Both the position numbers and the translations under genes were made by a program. Positions 8,746-17,986 of a stretch of DNA of 64,000 nt are shown one piece after another (the first letter of the stretch is position 1; each line of letters starts with the position of its first letter). A model generated the notes under the pieces. The model made no database searches. It was not told the origin of the DNA and saw only the letters and a program-made list of their open reading frames with translations. This DNA comes from Solimonas marina (GTDB taxonomy: Bacteria > Pseudomonadota > Gammaproteobacteria > Nevskiales > Nevskiaceae). The DNA is taken from assembly GCF_012241385.1 (NCBI RefSeq), contig NZ_JAAVXB010000005.1:186001-250000 (forward strand), read 5' to 3'.

Positions 8746-9447
8746 ATGCTGCGGATTCGGTCTGAGGGCATGCTTTTGAAATCCGTCGATTTGCTGTCGA
8801 CAGCGTCAAAGCGGGGAGCGGGGACGCGACGCCGGGAACGGCCTGTGCGTGAGGATGCGATCGACTTGGCGCTGCAAAAATGGCTGGCTGGCGAGCGCAT
8901 CGAAGTGGCCGCACTGGCGACGGAACTCGGCGTGGGCCGCGCGACGCTCTTTCGCTGGATCGGTAGCCGCGAACTGTTGGTGGGCGAAGTACTGTGGGTA
9001 TTGCTGTCGAACGTCTGGGCGCGCGCGACTCGCGACTCGCGCGGATCGCTGGCTGATTACGCGGCCGATGTGAGTTACCGCGTCATGTCCGAGGTCTTGG
9101 CATTCGAGCCGTTTCGTCGCTTCCTCGATCAGGATCCGGAGTATGCGCTGCGGGTGTTGATGTCCAAGGACAGCCCGGTGCAATCACGCATCATTGCCGA
9201 GGTTCGCAAAGTGGTGTGCGAGCATGTCGAGGTCAACCGGGTACGGCTGATGCTCGATATCGACGATCTCGCCTACATTCTTGTCCGGATCGTCGAGTCC
9301 TGCATGTACAGCGATCAAATTGCCGGACGAAAGCCCAAGCTGGAAGCTGCGCGTGACGCCATTCGCATCCTGGTCTCGGCGCAGGTGCCTTCGTTACCGC
9401 TTCGCCGCGCGCGCTCGAAAACCGATCAGGGGCGAACGAGAGGCTGA
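8746..9447 (+). CDS. TetR-family transcriptional regulator, QsdR type
   Basis: About 233 residues. After a basic N-terminal arm, a helix-turn-helix is clear: IEVAALATELGVGRATLFRW. The C-terminal ligand domain (FEPFRRFLDQDPEYALRVL) resembles the QsdR class of TetR regulators. The start is uncertain: ATG 8746 is used, but TTG 8737 and ATG 8770 are in frame and none has a good ribosome site. It is divergent from the GH5 lipoprotein gene with a palindrome between them. QsdR itself controls a lactonase in Rhodococcus; the ligand here is unknown. Confidence 0.8.
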   Translation: MLRIRSEGMLLKSVDLLSTASKRGAGTRRRERPVREDAIDLALQKWLAGERIEVAALATELGVGRATLFRWIGSRELLVGEVLWVLLSNVWARATRDSRGSLADYAADVSYRVMSEVLAFEPFRRFLDQDPEYALRVLMSKDSPVQSRIIAEVRKVVCEHVEVNRVRLMLDIDDLAYILVRIVESCMYSDQIAGRKPKLEAARDAIRILVSAQVPSLPLRRARSKTDQGRTRG

Positions 9448-9695
9448 GCTGACGTGCCTCCGGGCGTGCGTTGCTATGCCCCATTTTAATGCTGCGCATG
9501 GCCGCCGCGTCACAGCCCCCTTGCCGCCGTTCGCGGCGTCGTGAGCGACGGCCGCCGGCGCTGCGCCGGGATGTGCGAGCGTCAACGGTGCACTTGGTGG
9601 ATTCCACCGAATTCGCCGGTACCGGCGCCGATCGCCGACGGCTGCGGGCTGCACTGATTAAAGTGCGGGCCTCGTTTACCGGAGGTTACGCGCCG

Positions 9696-11255
9696 ATGCG
9701 CAATTTTCAGCAGCCGACCCGCTCGGCCATCTACTGCGAGAACGGCGTGGTCGCGACCTCGCTGCCGGAGGCGACGACGGCTGGACTCGAGGTGCTGCGC
9801 GCCGGCGGCTCGGCGGCCGACGCCGCGGTCGCCGCGGCTGCGGTGCTGGCTGTTGCCGAGCCGCAGAACGCCGGTTTCGGCGGCGACAGTTTCTACATTC
9901 ATGCCCGCGCCGACGGCACGGTATCGGCCTACAACGGTTCCGGCCGCACGCCGGCGGCGCTCGACCCCGAGGCGATCGGCGAGATCGGCTTCGACAGCGC
10001 CCACGCGGTGACCGTGCCGGGCGCCGTCGATGCGCTGCTGCAGCTACACACCGACCACTGCCGCTTGCCGTTGGATCGGCTACTGGCGCCGGCGACCGCG
10101 CTTGCCGAGCAGGGTTATCTCGTCCAGCCACGCGTCGCCTGGGACTGGCAGATGGAGCGCGAGCGGCTCGCGCGCAGCCCGACGGCCGCGCCGATGTACG
10201 ACCGCGCCGTGCGCCCGGGCGATCGCGTGGTGCAGCCGGCGCTGGCGGCGACGCTGCGCGCGATCGCGGCCGATGGTCGCCGCGCGTTCTATGAAGGCGC
10301 GATCGCCGACGGCATCGTCGCGACGCTGCGCGCGCTCGGCGGCACGCACACGGCAGAGGACTTCGCACGTCATCGCGGTCAGGCGGTGGAGCCGATCCGT
10401 ACGCGTTATCGCGACCACGACATTCTCGAGTGTCCGCCGAACGGACAGGGCATGGCGGTGCTGATCATGCTCAACCTGCTGTCGGCGCTGGACATGCCGC
10501 AGGTCTGGCGCGATCCGGTTGCGTATGCGCATCTGCTGGCGCAGGTCAGCGTGCTCGCCTATCGCGAGCGCACGCGCTGGGCGGCGGATCCGGACTTCAC
10601 GCAGATTCCTCTGCAGCGATTGCTGTCCGCCGAATACGCCGACGAGCTGCGGCCGCTGCTGGCATCGGAACACGCATTGACGCCGGCGCTGCTCGACGAG
10701 ACGCCGCACAAGGATACGGTTTACCTGTCCTGCGTCGATCGCGACGGCAATGCCGTGTCGTTCATCAATTCGATCTTTACCGACTTCGGCAGCGCGATCT
10801 ACGACGCGCGTTCCGGGCTGCTGCTGCATAACCGCGGCGCGAGCTTCTCGCGCGAGCCGGGGCATCCGAATGCGCTGGCGCCGTTGAAGCGGCCAATGCA
10901 TACCATCATTCCCGGCATGGCGATGCGCGACGGTCGGCCGGTGATGCCGTTCGGCGTCATGGGCGGGCACTACCAGGCGACCGGCCAGGTACAGTTCCTC
11001 AGCGCGCTGCTCGATCTCGGCCTCGATCCGCAGCAGGCGCTGGAACTGCCGCGGCACTTCTGTTTTCGCGGCGTGCTCGAAGTCGAGGAGACGGTGCCGC
11101 AGAGGGTGCGCGAAGCGTTGGCTGCCAAGGGCTATGTCGTGCGCCCGGCCAAGATGCCGATCGGCGGCGGCCAGGCGATCTACATCGACCACGCGCGTGG
11201 CGTGCTGATCGGTGGCTCGGACCCGCGCAAGGACGGGCTGGCGGGCGGCTACTGA
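9696..11255 (+). CDS. Gamma-glutamyltransferase family protein
   Basis: 519 residues from ATG 9696, chosen for GGAGG at 9681-9685; the longer open frame adds only an arginine-rich non-conserved stretch. The N-terminal block AGGSAADAAVAAAAVLAVAEP and NAGFGGDSF are typical of the family, and T341 in HKDTVYLSCVD is the expected autoprocessing and catalytic threonine. The C-terminal SDPRKDGLAGGY is also standard. No signal peptide is seen, unlike secreted GGTs, so this resembles the cytoplasmic YwrD-like branch. It likely hydrolyses gamma-glutamyl bonds of glutathione-like compounds; the substrate is not certain. The 248 bp upstream hold only GC-rich hairpins. Confidence 0.88.
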   Translation: MRNFQQPTRSAIYCENGVVATSLPEATTAGLEVLRAGGSAADAAVAAAAVLAVAEPQNAGFGGDSFYIHARADGTVSAYNGSGRTPAALDPEAIGEIGFDSAHAVTVPGAVDALLQLHTDHCRLPLDRLLAPATALAEQGYLVQPRVAWDWQMERERLARSPTAAPMYDRAVRPGDRVVQPALAATLRAIAADGRRAFYEGAIADGIVATLRALGGTHTAEDFARHRGQAVEPIRTRYRDHDILECPPNGQGMAVLIMLNLLSALDMPQVWRDPVAYAHLLAQVSVLAYRERTRWAADPDFTQIPLQRLLSAEYADELRPLLASEHALTPALLDETPHKDTVYLSCVDRDGNAVSFINSIFTDFGSAIYDARSGLLLHNRGASFSREPGHPNALAPLKRPMHTIIPGMAMRDGRPVMPFGVMGGHYQATGQVQFLSALLDLGLDPQQALELPRHFCFRGVLEVEETVPQRVREALAAKGYVVRPAKMPIGGGQAIYIDHARGVLIGGSDPRKDGLAGGY

Positions 11256-11280
11256 GCGGCGTGCCGCAGCGCGATCGGTC

Positions 11281-11310
11281 AAAAAGGGGGCGCCGGTACG
11301 CGGCGCCCCC
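11281..11310 (-). terminator. Intrinsic terminator of the DUF6351 lipoprotein gene
   Basis: A perfect 10-bp stem (CGGCGCCCCC with its complement, loop of 5) is followed on the minus strand by five T residues, 7 bp after the stop codon. This is a textbook Rho-independent terminator. It may also stop read-through from the converging GGT gene. Confidence 0.85.
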
Positions 11311-11316
11311 GTCGGT

Positions 11317-13629
11317 TCACCACGTGAAGCCGCTGAATGCCGCGCTGGTCCAGCCGGTGCCGCTGTTGGCGGCTGCAGCCGCCAGCGGCGTGCCGCCGTA
11401 GATGACGGTGCCGCTGCTGTCGGCGTAGTGCAGCCAGGCGATGGTGTCCTGCTGGCTGACGCCGGGCAGGCTGTAGTCGCAGACGCCGTCCGGGAACAGC
11501 GCTTCCATCTGTGCCCACTGATCGTCGGTGAAGCCGGCCGCGCCGTAGTCGTCGTCGCGATTCAGCGGCTTGAGTTGGCATTTGTTGGTGTCGGTGCTGA
11601 TCGCGTCGCCAGCCACGGTGCGCGGTGTGCCGAACACCGGCACGACCAGTTCGCCGCAGAGCTGGTCGCTGAGTTTCTGGCCGGCGCCACTCCAGCATTC
11701 GTCACTGAGGTCGGCCGGTTTGTCGGCGATGATCTTCTGCGCCAGCGTCAGGCTGTTGCTGTCCTGCTCGACGGCCGACAGCCAGGCATCCATCGCGATC
11801 AGGCTGTTCTGGTTGCAGTCGGCGTCGCCGACGATCAGCAGCGAGCCTTCCCAGATCAGCTGGTTGGCATGCGTGCCGTGCGCGCGGTCGAGGCGCGCGC
11901 GCATCGCAAACGCGCGGTACGAATCGTGGAACAGGCCCGGGTCCGGACCACGGCAGTCAATGATCGCAGCCTGGTCGAGGTTGTTGGCCTCGTTGATCAG
12001 GCCGGTGCGATAGGCATTGGCCAGCGCCGGCTCGACGGCGGCGGTGCGCGTCGTCGTCAGGTTGGTGTCGACGTCGAGGCCGCCGATCTTCTCGTTCAGA
12101 TCGAGGAACTGCGCCGCGCTGATGTTGCCATTCTGTAGCGCAGCGAGGCCGTATTGCACGCCGACGTTGTCGACCGGAAAGCCGGCAAAACCGTGGCCGG
12201 CGGTGGTCTCCATCGTCGTCCACAGTTCAGACGGCCGCGGCCCGAGCAGATTGATGACGGCGTCGGTGATCGTGCAGCGCGTGCCGCCCGGGTTGGTGGT
12301 CGGATCGTAGCGCTGCGCGTCGCTGATGCCGGTGCAGGGGTCGGTCGGCACGGCGACGTGGAACTGCGCCGACTCGCTGACCGTGGCGTTGAGCGTGAGG
12401 CTGACGCGGCCCATCACCTTGGCGCGTTTGGGCTCGGCCCAGGTGATGCCGCTGCCCCATTCGCTGCGATTGCCGAAGTACGCGAGCAGCAGGTGGTAGT
12501 CGGCGAACTGCGTCGCCGTGCTCCAGGCGTCGGGGAACGAGCAGGTCGGCAACAGCCCCTGGTAGATGCCGGGGTAGGCGTTGGCGATCCACTGCAATGC
12601 CAGCGAGCCGCCGGAGCAGCCGGTGCCGATCGTGTAGCGCAGCGTGCCGTACTGCTCGATCAGATGCTCCTTGGCCATGATCAGCGATTCGGCCTGCAGT
12701 GCGACGTTGCAGTTGTGACCACTGTTGTCGAGCGCGGTCGACATCACCGCGAAGCCGGCGCCGAGCGCGTACTGCGCGCTGTCGGCGATCAGCTCGGTCG
12801 GCAGCGACGAGACGTCGACGCCGGCCAGACCGAGCACGTTGGCCGGCTGATAGCTGAGCACGCTCGGCGCGGTGCCGGTCTGATACGACACGCCGCAGCT
12901 GGCGCCGTGCGTGATCAGCAGTTTGTGATTGAACTGCGTCTGCGGCGTCACGGCGCTCCAGCCCGTGCCGGGCTGGTAGAGCACGGCGATCTGGTATTGA
13001 TCGCGATCCTGGTAGCCGGTTTCGACGCGCACGATGAACGGTACCGTCACGCCCTGGTCGGTCGTGGTGTCGGCGACATCGCTGGCTGGATTGTCCGGGT
13101 CGTAGCTCTGGAAACCGGTCTTCAGCGGATTCGACGACAGGTAGTAATAAGCGTAGGTCGCCGGCTGATTGCACTGTGCATCGGTTGCGCCCTCCTGACA
13201 GGTCCACGGCTGCAGCTGCGGGCCGGCGATCACCGGGCCGCCGTTCGGATGGTCGACCAGCGTGACGCTGGCGCTGTCGCCGCCGGCCGTCGCGGTGAAG
13301 GTGTTGTCGCCGACCGTCAGGCCGCTGACCAGGCCGCGCAACGTGCCGTCGTCCATCGCCGTGAAGGCGCTGCTGACGTCGCTGCCGTTGAGCTGCATCG
13401 TCACGGTGACGCCGGCCGTCGCCGGCACGACGTCGAGCAGGACGTCGCCGCCGCTGATCAGATCGGGGCGGTTCGACACGACCTTGATCGTCGGCGCGTC
13501 GGCGCCGCCGCTACCGCCTCCGCTGGAGCTCTTGTCGGGCGAACTGCTGCCGCAGGCCGTGATCAGCGCCGCAAACAGGCAGGCCAGCAGGAATGGGCCC
13601 ATGGCCCGGATGTGCCGGATGTTCGGCAT
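11317..13629 (-). CDS. Large DUF6351-type lipoprotein, putative alpha/beta hydrolase
   Basis: 770 residues from ATG 13629 (GGGGGAG upstream). Lipobox LITAC gives lipidated Cys26, followed by a Ser/Gly-rich spacer. Residues about 45-125 look like an Ig-like beta domain. Then comes a long domain with HGASC near 241-245 and GTGCSGG at 335-341, a nucleophile-elbow-like motif with Ser339 as candidate. Many cysteines suggest disulfides in the periplasm or at the surface. The family is DUF6351 as far as I can recognise it. An esterase or depolymerase role is possible but not shown. It is monocistronic with its own terminator. Confidence 0.75.
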   Translation of the reverse strand: MPNIRHIRAMGPFLLACLFAALITACGSSSPDKSSSGGGSGGADAPTIKVVSNRPDLISGGDVLLDVVPATAGVTVTMQLNGSDVSSAFTAMDDGTLRGLVSGLTVGDNTFTATAGGDSASVTLVDHPNGGPVIAGPQLQPWTCQEGATDAQCNQPATYAYYYLSSNPLKTGFQSYDPDNPASDVADTTTDQGVTVPFIVRVETGYQDRDQYQIAVLYQPGTGWSAVTPQTQFNHKLLITHGASCGVSYQTGTAPSVLSYQPANVLGLAGVDVSSLPTELIADSAQYALGAGFAVMSTALDNSGHNCNVALQAESLIMAKEHLIEQYGTLRYTIGTGCSGGSLALQWIANAYPGIYQGLLPTCSFPDAWSTATQFADYHLLLAYFGNRSEWGSGITWAEPKRAKVMGRVSLTLNATVSESAQFHVAVPTDPCTGISDAQRYDPTTNPGGTRCTITDAVINLLGPRPSELWTTMETTAGHGFAGFPVDNVGVQYGLAALQNGNISAAQFLDLNEKIGGLDVDTNLTTTRTAAVEPALANAYRTGLINEANNLDQAAIIDCRGPDPGLFHDSYRAFAMRARLDRAHGTHANQLIWEGSLLIVGDADCNQNSLIAMDAWLSAVEQDSNSLTLAQKIIADKPADLSDECWSGAGQKLSDQLCGELVVPVFGTPRTVAGDAISTDTNKCQLKPLNRDDDYGAAGFTDDQWAQMEALFPDGVCDYSLPGVSQQDTIAWLHYADSSGTVIYGGTPLAAAAANSGTGWTSAAFSGFTW

Positions 13630-13820
13630 GGCATCTCCCCCTCGGCGCCGTGATCGGCGCTCCATATGTGATGGCGCCCGCGAGGCTGCAGGCACCGCCT
13701 CCGGACGGACCGGAAACTGTCCGATTATGGGCCAGTCGACGCGCGGCGCACATCCTGCGTACGGCGCAGGCCACCATCTCGGTGCTGGAAAAGACGTACG
13801 ACTTCACCGACCATCCGCGC

Positions 13821-14732
13821 ATGCGGATCGGGATCGACCTCGGCGGTACCAAGATCGAAGGTGTGGTGATGGGCGAGCACTCGCGCATCGTCGCGCGCCA
13901 GCGCATCGCCACACCGGCCGGCGACTACGACGCCACGATCGAGGCGGTCGCCGGCCTGGTGCACCGTCTCGAAGCGGCAGCCGGCGGCGGGCCGCTGCCG
14001 GTCGGCGTCGGCACGCCGGGCGCGCCCAGTGTGCGCACTGGCTTGATGAAGAACTGCAGCTCGACCTGTCTGAATGGCCGGCCGCTGCTCGCCGATCTGC
14101 AGGCGAAGCTCGGGCCGCGCGTCCGCATCGCCAATGATGCCGACTGCATGGTGCTGTCCGAAGCGATGGATGGCGTGGCTGCCGGTGCTTCGACGGTGTT
14201 CGGCGTGATTCTCGGCACCGGCGTCGGCGGCGGCATCGTCGTGCGCGGACAACTGCTCGATGGTGCCAATGCGATCGCAGGCGAGTGGGGGCACAACCCG
14301 CTGCCGTGGCCGCAACCCGGCGAACTGCCGGGCCCGGCGTGTTATTGCGGGCGGCGCGGTTGCATCGAGACCTGGTTGTCCGGCACCGGCCTGGCCGCCG
14401 ATCACATGCGCTTGCACGGCGGCAACTGGCGCGGGGAGCAGATCGTGTTCGCCGCCGAAGACGGCGACGCGGCAGCGCGCGCCACGCTGGATCGTTACGA
14501 GCAGCGCTTGGCGCGGGCGCTCGCGCACGTCATCAATCTGCTCGATCCACAGGTCATCGTGCTCGGCGGCGGCTTGTCGAACCTGCGGCGCCTGTACCGG
14601 AATGTGCCGGCCCTATGGGCGCCGTGGGTGTTCTCGGATGAGATCGCGACGCGCCTGGTCGCCGCGCAATATGGCGACGCCAGCGGCGTGCGGGGTGCGG
14701 CCTGGTTGTGGCCGGAGGACGCGACGTCCTAG
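13821..14732 (+). CDS. ROK-family sugar kinase (fructokinase / N-acetyl-hexosamine kinase type)
   Basis: 303 residues from ATG 13821; an in-frame GTG at 13782 would add 13 residues, and neither has a clear ribosome site. ATP-binding motif IGIDLGGTKIEG is at the N-terminus and VILGTGVGGGIVV in the middle. EWGHNPLPWP carries the catalytic histidine region, and the zinc site CYCGRRGCIE is complete. ROK kinases phosphorylate hexoses in the cytoplasm; the pattern fits manno/fructokinase or GlcNAc kinase. There is no DNA-binding domain, so it is not a repressor. It is divergent from the DUF6351 gene and has no pathway neighbour. Confidence 0.87.
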   Translation: MRIGIDLGGTKIEGVVMGEHSRIVARQRIATPAGDYDATIEAVAGLVHRLEAAAGGGPLPVGVGTPGAPSVRTGLMKNCSSTCLNGRPLLADLQAKLGPRVRIANDADCMVLSEAMDGVAAGASTVFGVILGTGVGGGIVVRGQLLDGANAIAGEWGHNPLPWPQPGELPGPACYCGRRGCIETWLSGTGLAADHMRLHGGNWRGEQIVFAAEDGDAAARATLDRYEQRLARALAHVINLLDPQVIVLGGGLSNLRRLYRNVPALWAPWVFSDEIATRLVAAQYGDASGVRGAAWLWPEDATS

Positions 14733-14742
14733 ACGCGTCGCG

Positions 14743-14778
14743 CCGCCGCCGTTTCCGCGAATCGGGGAACGGCGGCGG
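14743..14778. terminator. Hairpin between converging ROK kinase and membrane-protein genes
   Basis: CCGCCGCCGTT pairs with AACGGCGGCGG around a short loop, with an imperfect extension at the apex. It lies between two convergent stop codons. No T-run, so it is called from position and stem strength. Confidence 0.5.
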
Positions 14779-14787
14779 TGCGTGCGA

Positions 14788-15144
14788 TCAAAGCGGCATG
14801 CTGCGGCGTTCGCTGTAGGCGATGAAGCCACGCACCATGCGGTAGATCCACCAAATGCCGAGGCCGATCAGCAACGGAATGCCGATCACGATCCAGCACA
14901 GCAGACCGAAGATGAAGCCCAGAATCAGCGTCCACCAGAAGGTGCGGATCAGGTAGCGATGATGGCTGCGAATGTATTCGTTCTGTGTCTCGGCGGCCTT
15001 GATGTAGCTGATGACGACGCTGATGACCGACGCCAGGAACGCGGTGAACGGTGAAATGACCTGCAGGACGTAGGCGACCAGCAGCGTCGTGCGTTCGGCC
15101 TCGCTGGCGCTCTGGCCCGGCGTGAGAATCGGATCGGATTCCAT
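14788..15144 (-). CDS. Small DUF4870-like membrane protein
   Basis: 118 residues from ATG 15144, with GGGAG 11 nt upstream. Three hydrophobic helices are visible: LLVAYVLQVISPFTAFLASV, a long TFWWTLILGFIFGLLCWIV region, and GIPLLIGLGIWWIYRMVRGF. The segment NEYIRSHHRYLIRT between the first two is charged. This layout is typical of DUF4870-type inner-membrane proteins of unknown function. It is followed by the ppa gene on the same strand, separated by a terminator, so it is probably transcribed alone. Confidence 0.75.
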   Translation of the reverse strand: MESDPILTPGQSASEAERTTLLVAYVLQVISPFTAFLASVISVVISYIKAAETQNEYIRSHHRYLIRTFWWTLILGFIFGLLCWIVIGIPLLIGLGIWWIYRMVRGFIAYSERRSMPL

Positions 15145-15256
15145 GATATGTGCAACTCCCTGAGCTCGTTTTTTGCAGCCCCCATGCTGCTGGGGCACTT
15201 TGACATAAGACGCGCGAGGGCGGCCATCGGTTGGAATCCTCAGGCGCGCGGCCACG

Positions 15257-15285
15257 AAAAAGGCGGCCAGCTGACGCCGGCCGCC
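15257..15285 (-). terminator. Intrinsic terminator of ppa
   Basis: A GGCGGCC/GGCCGCC stem followed on the minus strand by five T residues lies 17 bp after the ppa stop codon. Confidence 0.85.
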
Positions 15286-15301
15286 CTGGGTTCACGACGT
15301 C

Positions 15302-15832
15302 TTACTTCTGGTACGCGGCAATGCCGTCGACGATTTCCTGCTTGGCAGCAGCGGCATCGCGCCAGCCGGCCAGCTTGACCCATTTGCCCTTCTCCAGCGC
15401 CTTGTAGCTGCTGTAGAAGTGCTCGATCTCGTTCTTGACGCGTTCCGGCACGTCGGCCAGATCGCGGAGATTGTCGTAGGCATTGTTCGACACTTTGTCG
15501 ACCGGCACGGCGAGCAGCTTGGCGTCGGTGCCCTTTTCGTCTTCGGTGTCGAGCACCGCGACCGCGCGGCACTTGATGACCGAGCCGGCCACGACCGGGT
15601 GCGGCGTCACCACCAGCACGTCGACCGGGTCACCGTCGCCGGACAGGGTCTGCGGCACGTAGCCGTAGTTGGCCGGATAGCTCATCGCCACGTTCATGAA
15701 GCGGTCGACCATCAGCAGGCCGGTTTCCTTGTCGACTTCGTACTTCACCGGCGGACCGTAGGCCGGGATCTCGATGACGACATAGAACTCTTCCGGGGCC
15801 TTGCTGCCCGGGCCCAGTGTTTCAAAACCCAT
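15302..15832 (-). CDS. ppa: Inorganic pyrophosphatase (family I)
   Basis: 176 residues, the normal bacterial length. The active-site signature DGDPVDVLV carries D66, D68 and D71, which bind Mg2+. FYVVIEIPAYGPPVKYEVDKETG and YPANYGYVPQTL are family hallmarks. The enzyme hydrolyses pyrophosphate in the cytoplasm and pulls biosynthetic reactions forward. It is divergent from adk across 213 bp and ends at an intrinsic terminator. Confidence 0.97.
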   Translation of the reverse strand: MGFETLGPGSKAPEEFYVVIEIPAYGPPVKYEVDKETGLLMVDRFMNVAMSYPANYGYVPQTLSGDGDPVDVLVVTPHPVVAGSVIKCRAVAVLDTEDEKGTDAKLLAVPVDKVSNNAYDNLRDLADVPERVKNEIEHFYSSYKALEKGKWVKLAGWRDAAAAKQEIVDGIAAYQK

Positions 15833-16045
15833 GTTCGCGTGTCCTTCTGTTGATGGCGTGATGCACGGCCGGAGCGGCCGATGTCCGCCCCGGATGATCG
15901 GGCCGCCGATTCTAACAAATGCATTTTCCGCGTAATTGCAAGGTTTGACGCCCCGGTGACGCAGCGGTTACTTTTGCCAGCCCGCGTGTACCTCCCGCAG
16001 AGGAGGGTTGAGCGCGTTCGACGGCTTGAGAAGGCATTCCAAAAG

Positions 16046-16609
16046 ATGAGAATCGTATTGCTGGGCGCACCGGGCTCAGGCAAGGGCACGCAGGGCGAAA
16101 AGCTCGTAGCGCATTTCGGCATTCCGAAGATTTCCACGGGCGATGCGCTGCGCGCGGCCGTGGCGGCCGGCACCGAGCTGGGCAAGAAGGCCAAGGCGGC
16201 GATGGACGCCGGCCAGCTGGTTGCCAATGAAATCGTCATCGGTATCGTCGAGGAGCGCCTCGGCCAGCCGGATGCGCAAAAGGGTTTCATTCTCGACGGC
16301 TTCCCGCGCAATACCGCACAGGCCGAAGTGCTGGACGCGATGCTGGTGCGCCTTGGCCAGCCGGCGATCGGCAAGGCCGTGCATCTGGCCGTCACCGACG
16401 AAGAGATCATCAAGCGCCTGCTCGACCGCGCCGTGAAGGAAGGCCGCGCCGACGACAAGGAAGACGTGATCCGTCATCGCATCAAGGTCTACAACGACGA
16501 GACCCATCCGCTGCTCGACTACTACGAGCAGCAGGGCAAGCTCATGACCGTGCAGGGCGTCGGTACGCTGGACGATATCTTCGATCGCATTCTTGGCGTG
16601 CTGAAGTAA
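16046..16609 (+). CDS. adk: Adenylate kinase (short form)
   Basis: 187 residues from ATG 16046. P-loop GAPGSGKGT is at 7-15; GFPRNTAQAE and the LID arginines (DRAVKEGRADD) are clear. The LID is short and lacks the Cys4 zinc domain of longer bacterial enzymes, as in xanthomonads. It interconverts ATP, ADP and AMP in the cytoplasm. A longer open frame starts at 15881, but the extra residues are not conserved-looking. It ends at a strong terminator and is divergent from ppa. Confidence 0.95.
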   Translation: MRIVLLGAPGSGKGTQGEKLVAHFGIPKISTGDALRAAVAAGTELGKKAKAAMDAGQLVANEIVIGIVEERLGQPDAQKGFILDGFPRNTAQAEVLDAMLVRLGQPAIGKAVHLAVTDEEIIKRLLDRAVKEGRADDKEDVIRHRIKVYNDETHPLLDYYEQQGKLMTVQGVGTLDDIFDRILGVLK

Positions 16610-16626
16610 GCCGAAATCCGGTAACG

Positions 16627-16657
16627 AAAAAGGCCCGCTTCGTAGCGGGCCTTTTTC
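16627..16657 (+). terminator. Intrinsic terminator of adk
   Basis: GGCCCGCT tcgt AGCGGGCC followed by TTTTT, with a matching A-run before the stem, so it can act in both directions (adk from the left, rnd read-through from the right). Confidence 0.92.
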
Positions 16658-16732
16658 GTGCTCCACGCCCTGTTCGGTGCAGCCGAGGGGGCGGGTGGGG
16701 CCGGTCTGTGAGCGCCAGCCGTGTTGAATCAC

Positions 16733-17824
16733 TCAGCAAAAACGCTCGATGAGCATCGTCCCGCAGACCTCGCGGCGCCAGCCCTGCAACACCGGGACGT
16801 CGGCCGCGGCGCCGCGGCGCAGGACGGCGACCAGATCAGCGCGCGGGGCCAGATAACCCTGCGGCAGTCCCAGCTCGGCGGCGCGCGCCTGCACGGCGTT
16901 CTGCAGCTCGCGCAGCCGCTGCTTCTGTTCCGCTGTCAGCTCTTCATCGGCGACCCGCACTGTGGCTGGCTGCGCCAGCGCTTCGGCAACGATCGCCAGT
17001 AGGCGCTCACCCTGCCGCTCCAGGGTCTTGGGTGGCAGCACCCCGAGTGATTCGAGGCGCTGCGTCGAATCCGGGCGGCGCTCGGCGAGGCGATAGATCG
17101 CATCGTCGTCGAGGATCCACTTACGTGGTCGGTCGCGCTGCTGGGCCTCGCTTTCGCGCCAGGCGGCCAGCGCGGCGGCAACCGACTGTGCGCGTGCGTC
17201 GAGGCGCGACAGCCCCTTGAGGCGCTGCCAGGCGTCTTCGGGCGGTGTGCTGTAGTTCGCCGGGTCGGCGAGCCGTGCGCAGTCTTCGGCAAGCCAGGCG
17301 AGGCGGCCGCAGGCGGCCAGTTCCTCCTGCAGCGTCGGGAACACGGTCGCCAGGTGCGAGACGTCGGCGGCGGCATAGGCCAGTTCCGCTTCGCGCAATG
17401 GGCGCCGTGCCCAGTCGGTGCGCGACAGGCTCTTGTCGAGGGTGATGCCGAGGCGCTTGTCGATCAGGCCGGCGTAGCCGATCTGGTCGCCGATGCCGAG
17501 CAGCGTCGCAGCGATCTGGGTGTCGAACAGCGGCTGCGGACAGCTGCCACGCAGCTTGACGAGGATTTCCAGGTCCTGGGCGGCGGCGTGGAAGACCTTG
17601 ATCGAGTGGCTGGCGTAGAGCACGTCCAGCAGCGGTCCGAGGTCAGTGAGCGCCAGCGTGTCGATGCAGGCCGCCTCGTCCCCGTCGCCGATCTGGATCA
17701 GGCAGAGCTTCGGGTAGTAGGTGTCGACGCGGACGAATTCGGTGTCGACGGTCAGCCACTGGCGCTGTGACCAGCGGTCGAGATGAGGTGCGAGTTGTTC
17801 TGGGGTCTGGATGAACGTGGTCAT
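16733..17824 (-). CDS. rnd: Ribonuclease D
   Basis: 363 residues. The DEDD 3'-5' exonuclease motifs are complete: VDTEFVR (D27, E29), FHAAAQDLEIL and the Y/D motif LAYAAADVSHL. An HRDC-like domain follows (about 210-290). RNase D trims the 3' ends of tRNA precursors and other small RNAs in the cytoplasm. It starts at ATG 17824 and is monocistronic, converging on adk and divergent from a small membrane-protein gene. Confidence 0.94.
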   Translation of the reverse strand: MTTFIQTPEQLAPHLDRWSQRQWLTVDTEFVRVDTYYPKLCLIQIGDGDEAACIDTLALTDLGPLLDVLYASHSIKVFHAAAQDLEILVKLRGSCPQPLFDTQIAATLLGIGDQIGYAGLIDKRLGITLDKSLSRTDWARRPLREAELAYAAADVSHLATVFPTLQEELAACGRLAWLAEDCARLADPANYSTPPEDAWQRLKGLSRLDARAQSVAAALAAWRESEAQQRDRPRKWILDDDAIYRLAERRPDSTQRLESLGVLPPKTLERQGERLLAIVAEALAQPATVRVADEELTAEQKQRLRELQNAVQARAAELGLPQGYLAPRADLVAVLRRGAAADVPVLQGWRREVCGTMLIERFC

Positions 17825-17986
17825 GAAGGGCGCACGTCACGCGCGTCTGGCGCGTGACGGATCATGCATCGATGGATGCGGTGAAGGGTGCACGCGCTGG
17901 GGCGGCAACCGAATGGTCGCGTCGCTGCAATGCCCGACGCGATGACTGCCTCTAGAATATCGGCCTTTATCGTTTTTCGGCCACCC

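Noticed and set aside
12154-13653. 499-codon plus-strand open frame opposite the DUF6351 gene
   Set aside because: Low-complexity Arg/Ala/Val composition typical of antisense frames in high-GC DNA; the opposite strand has a lipobox and family features.
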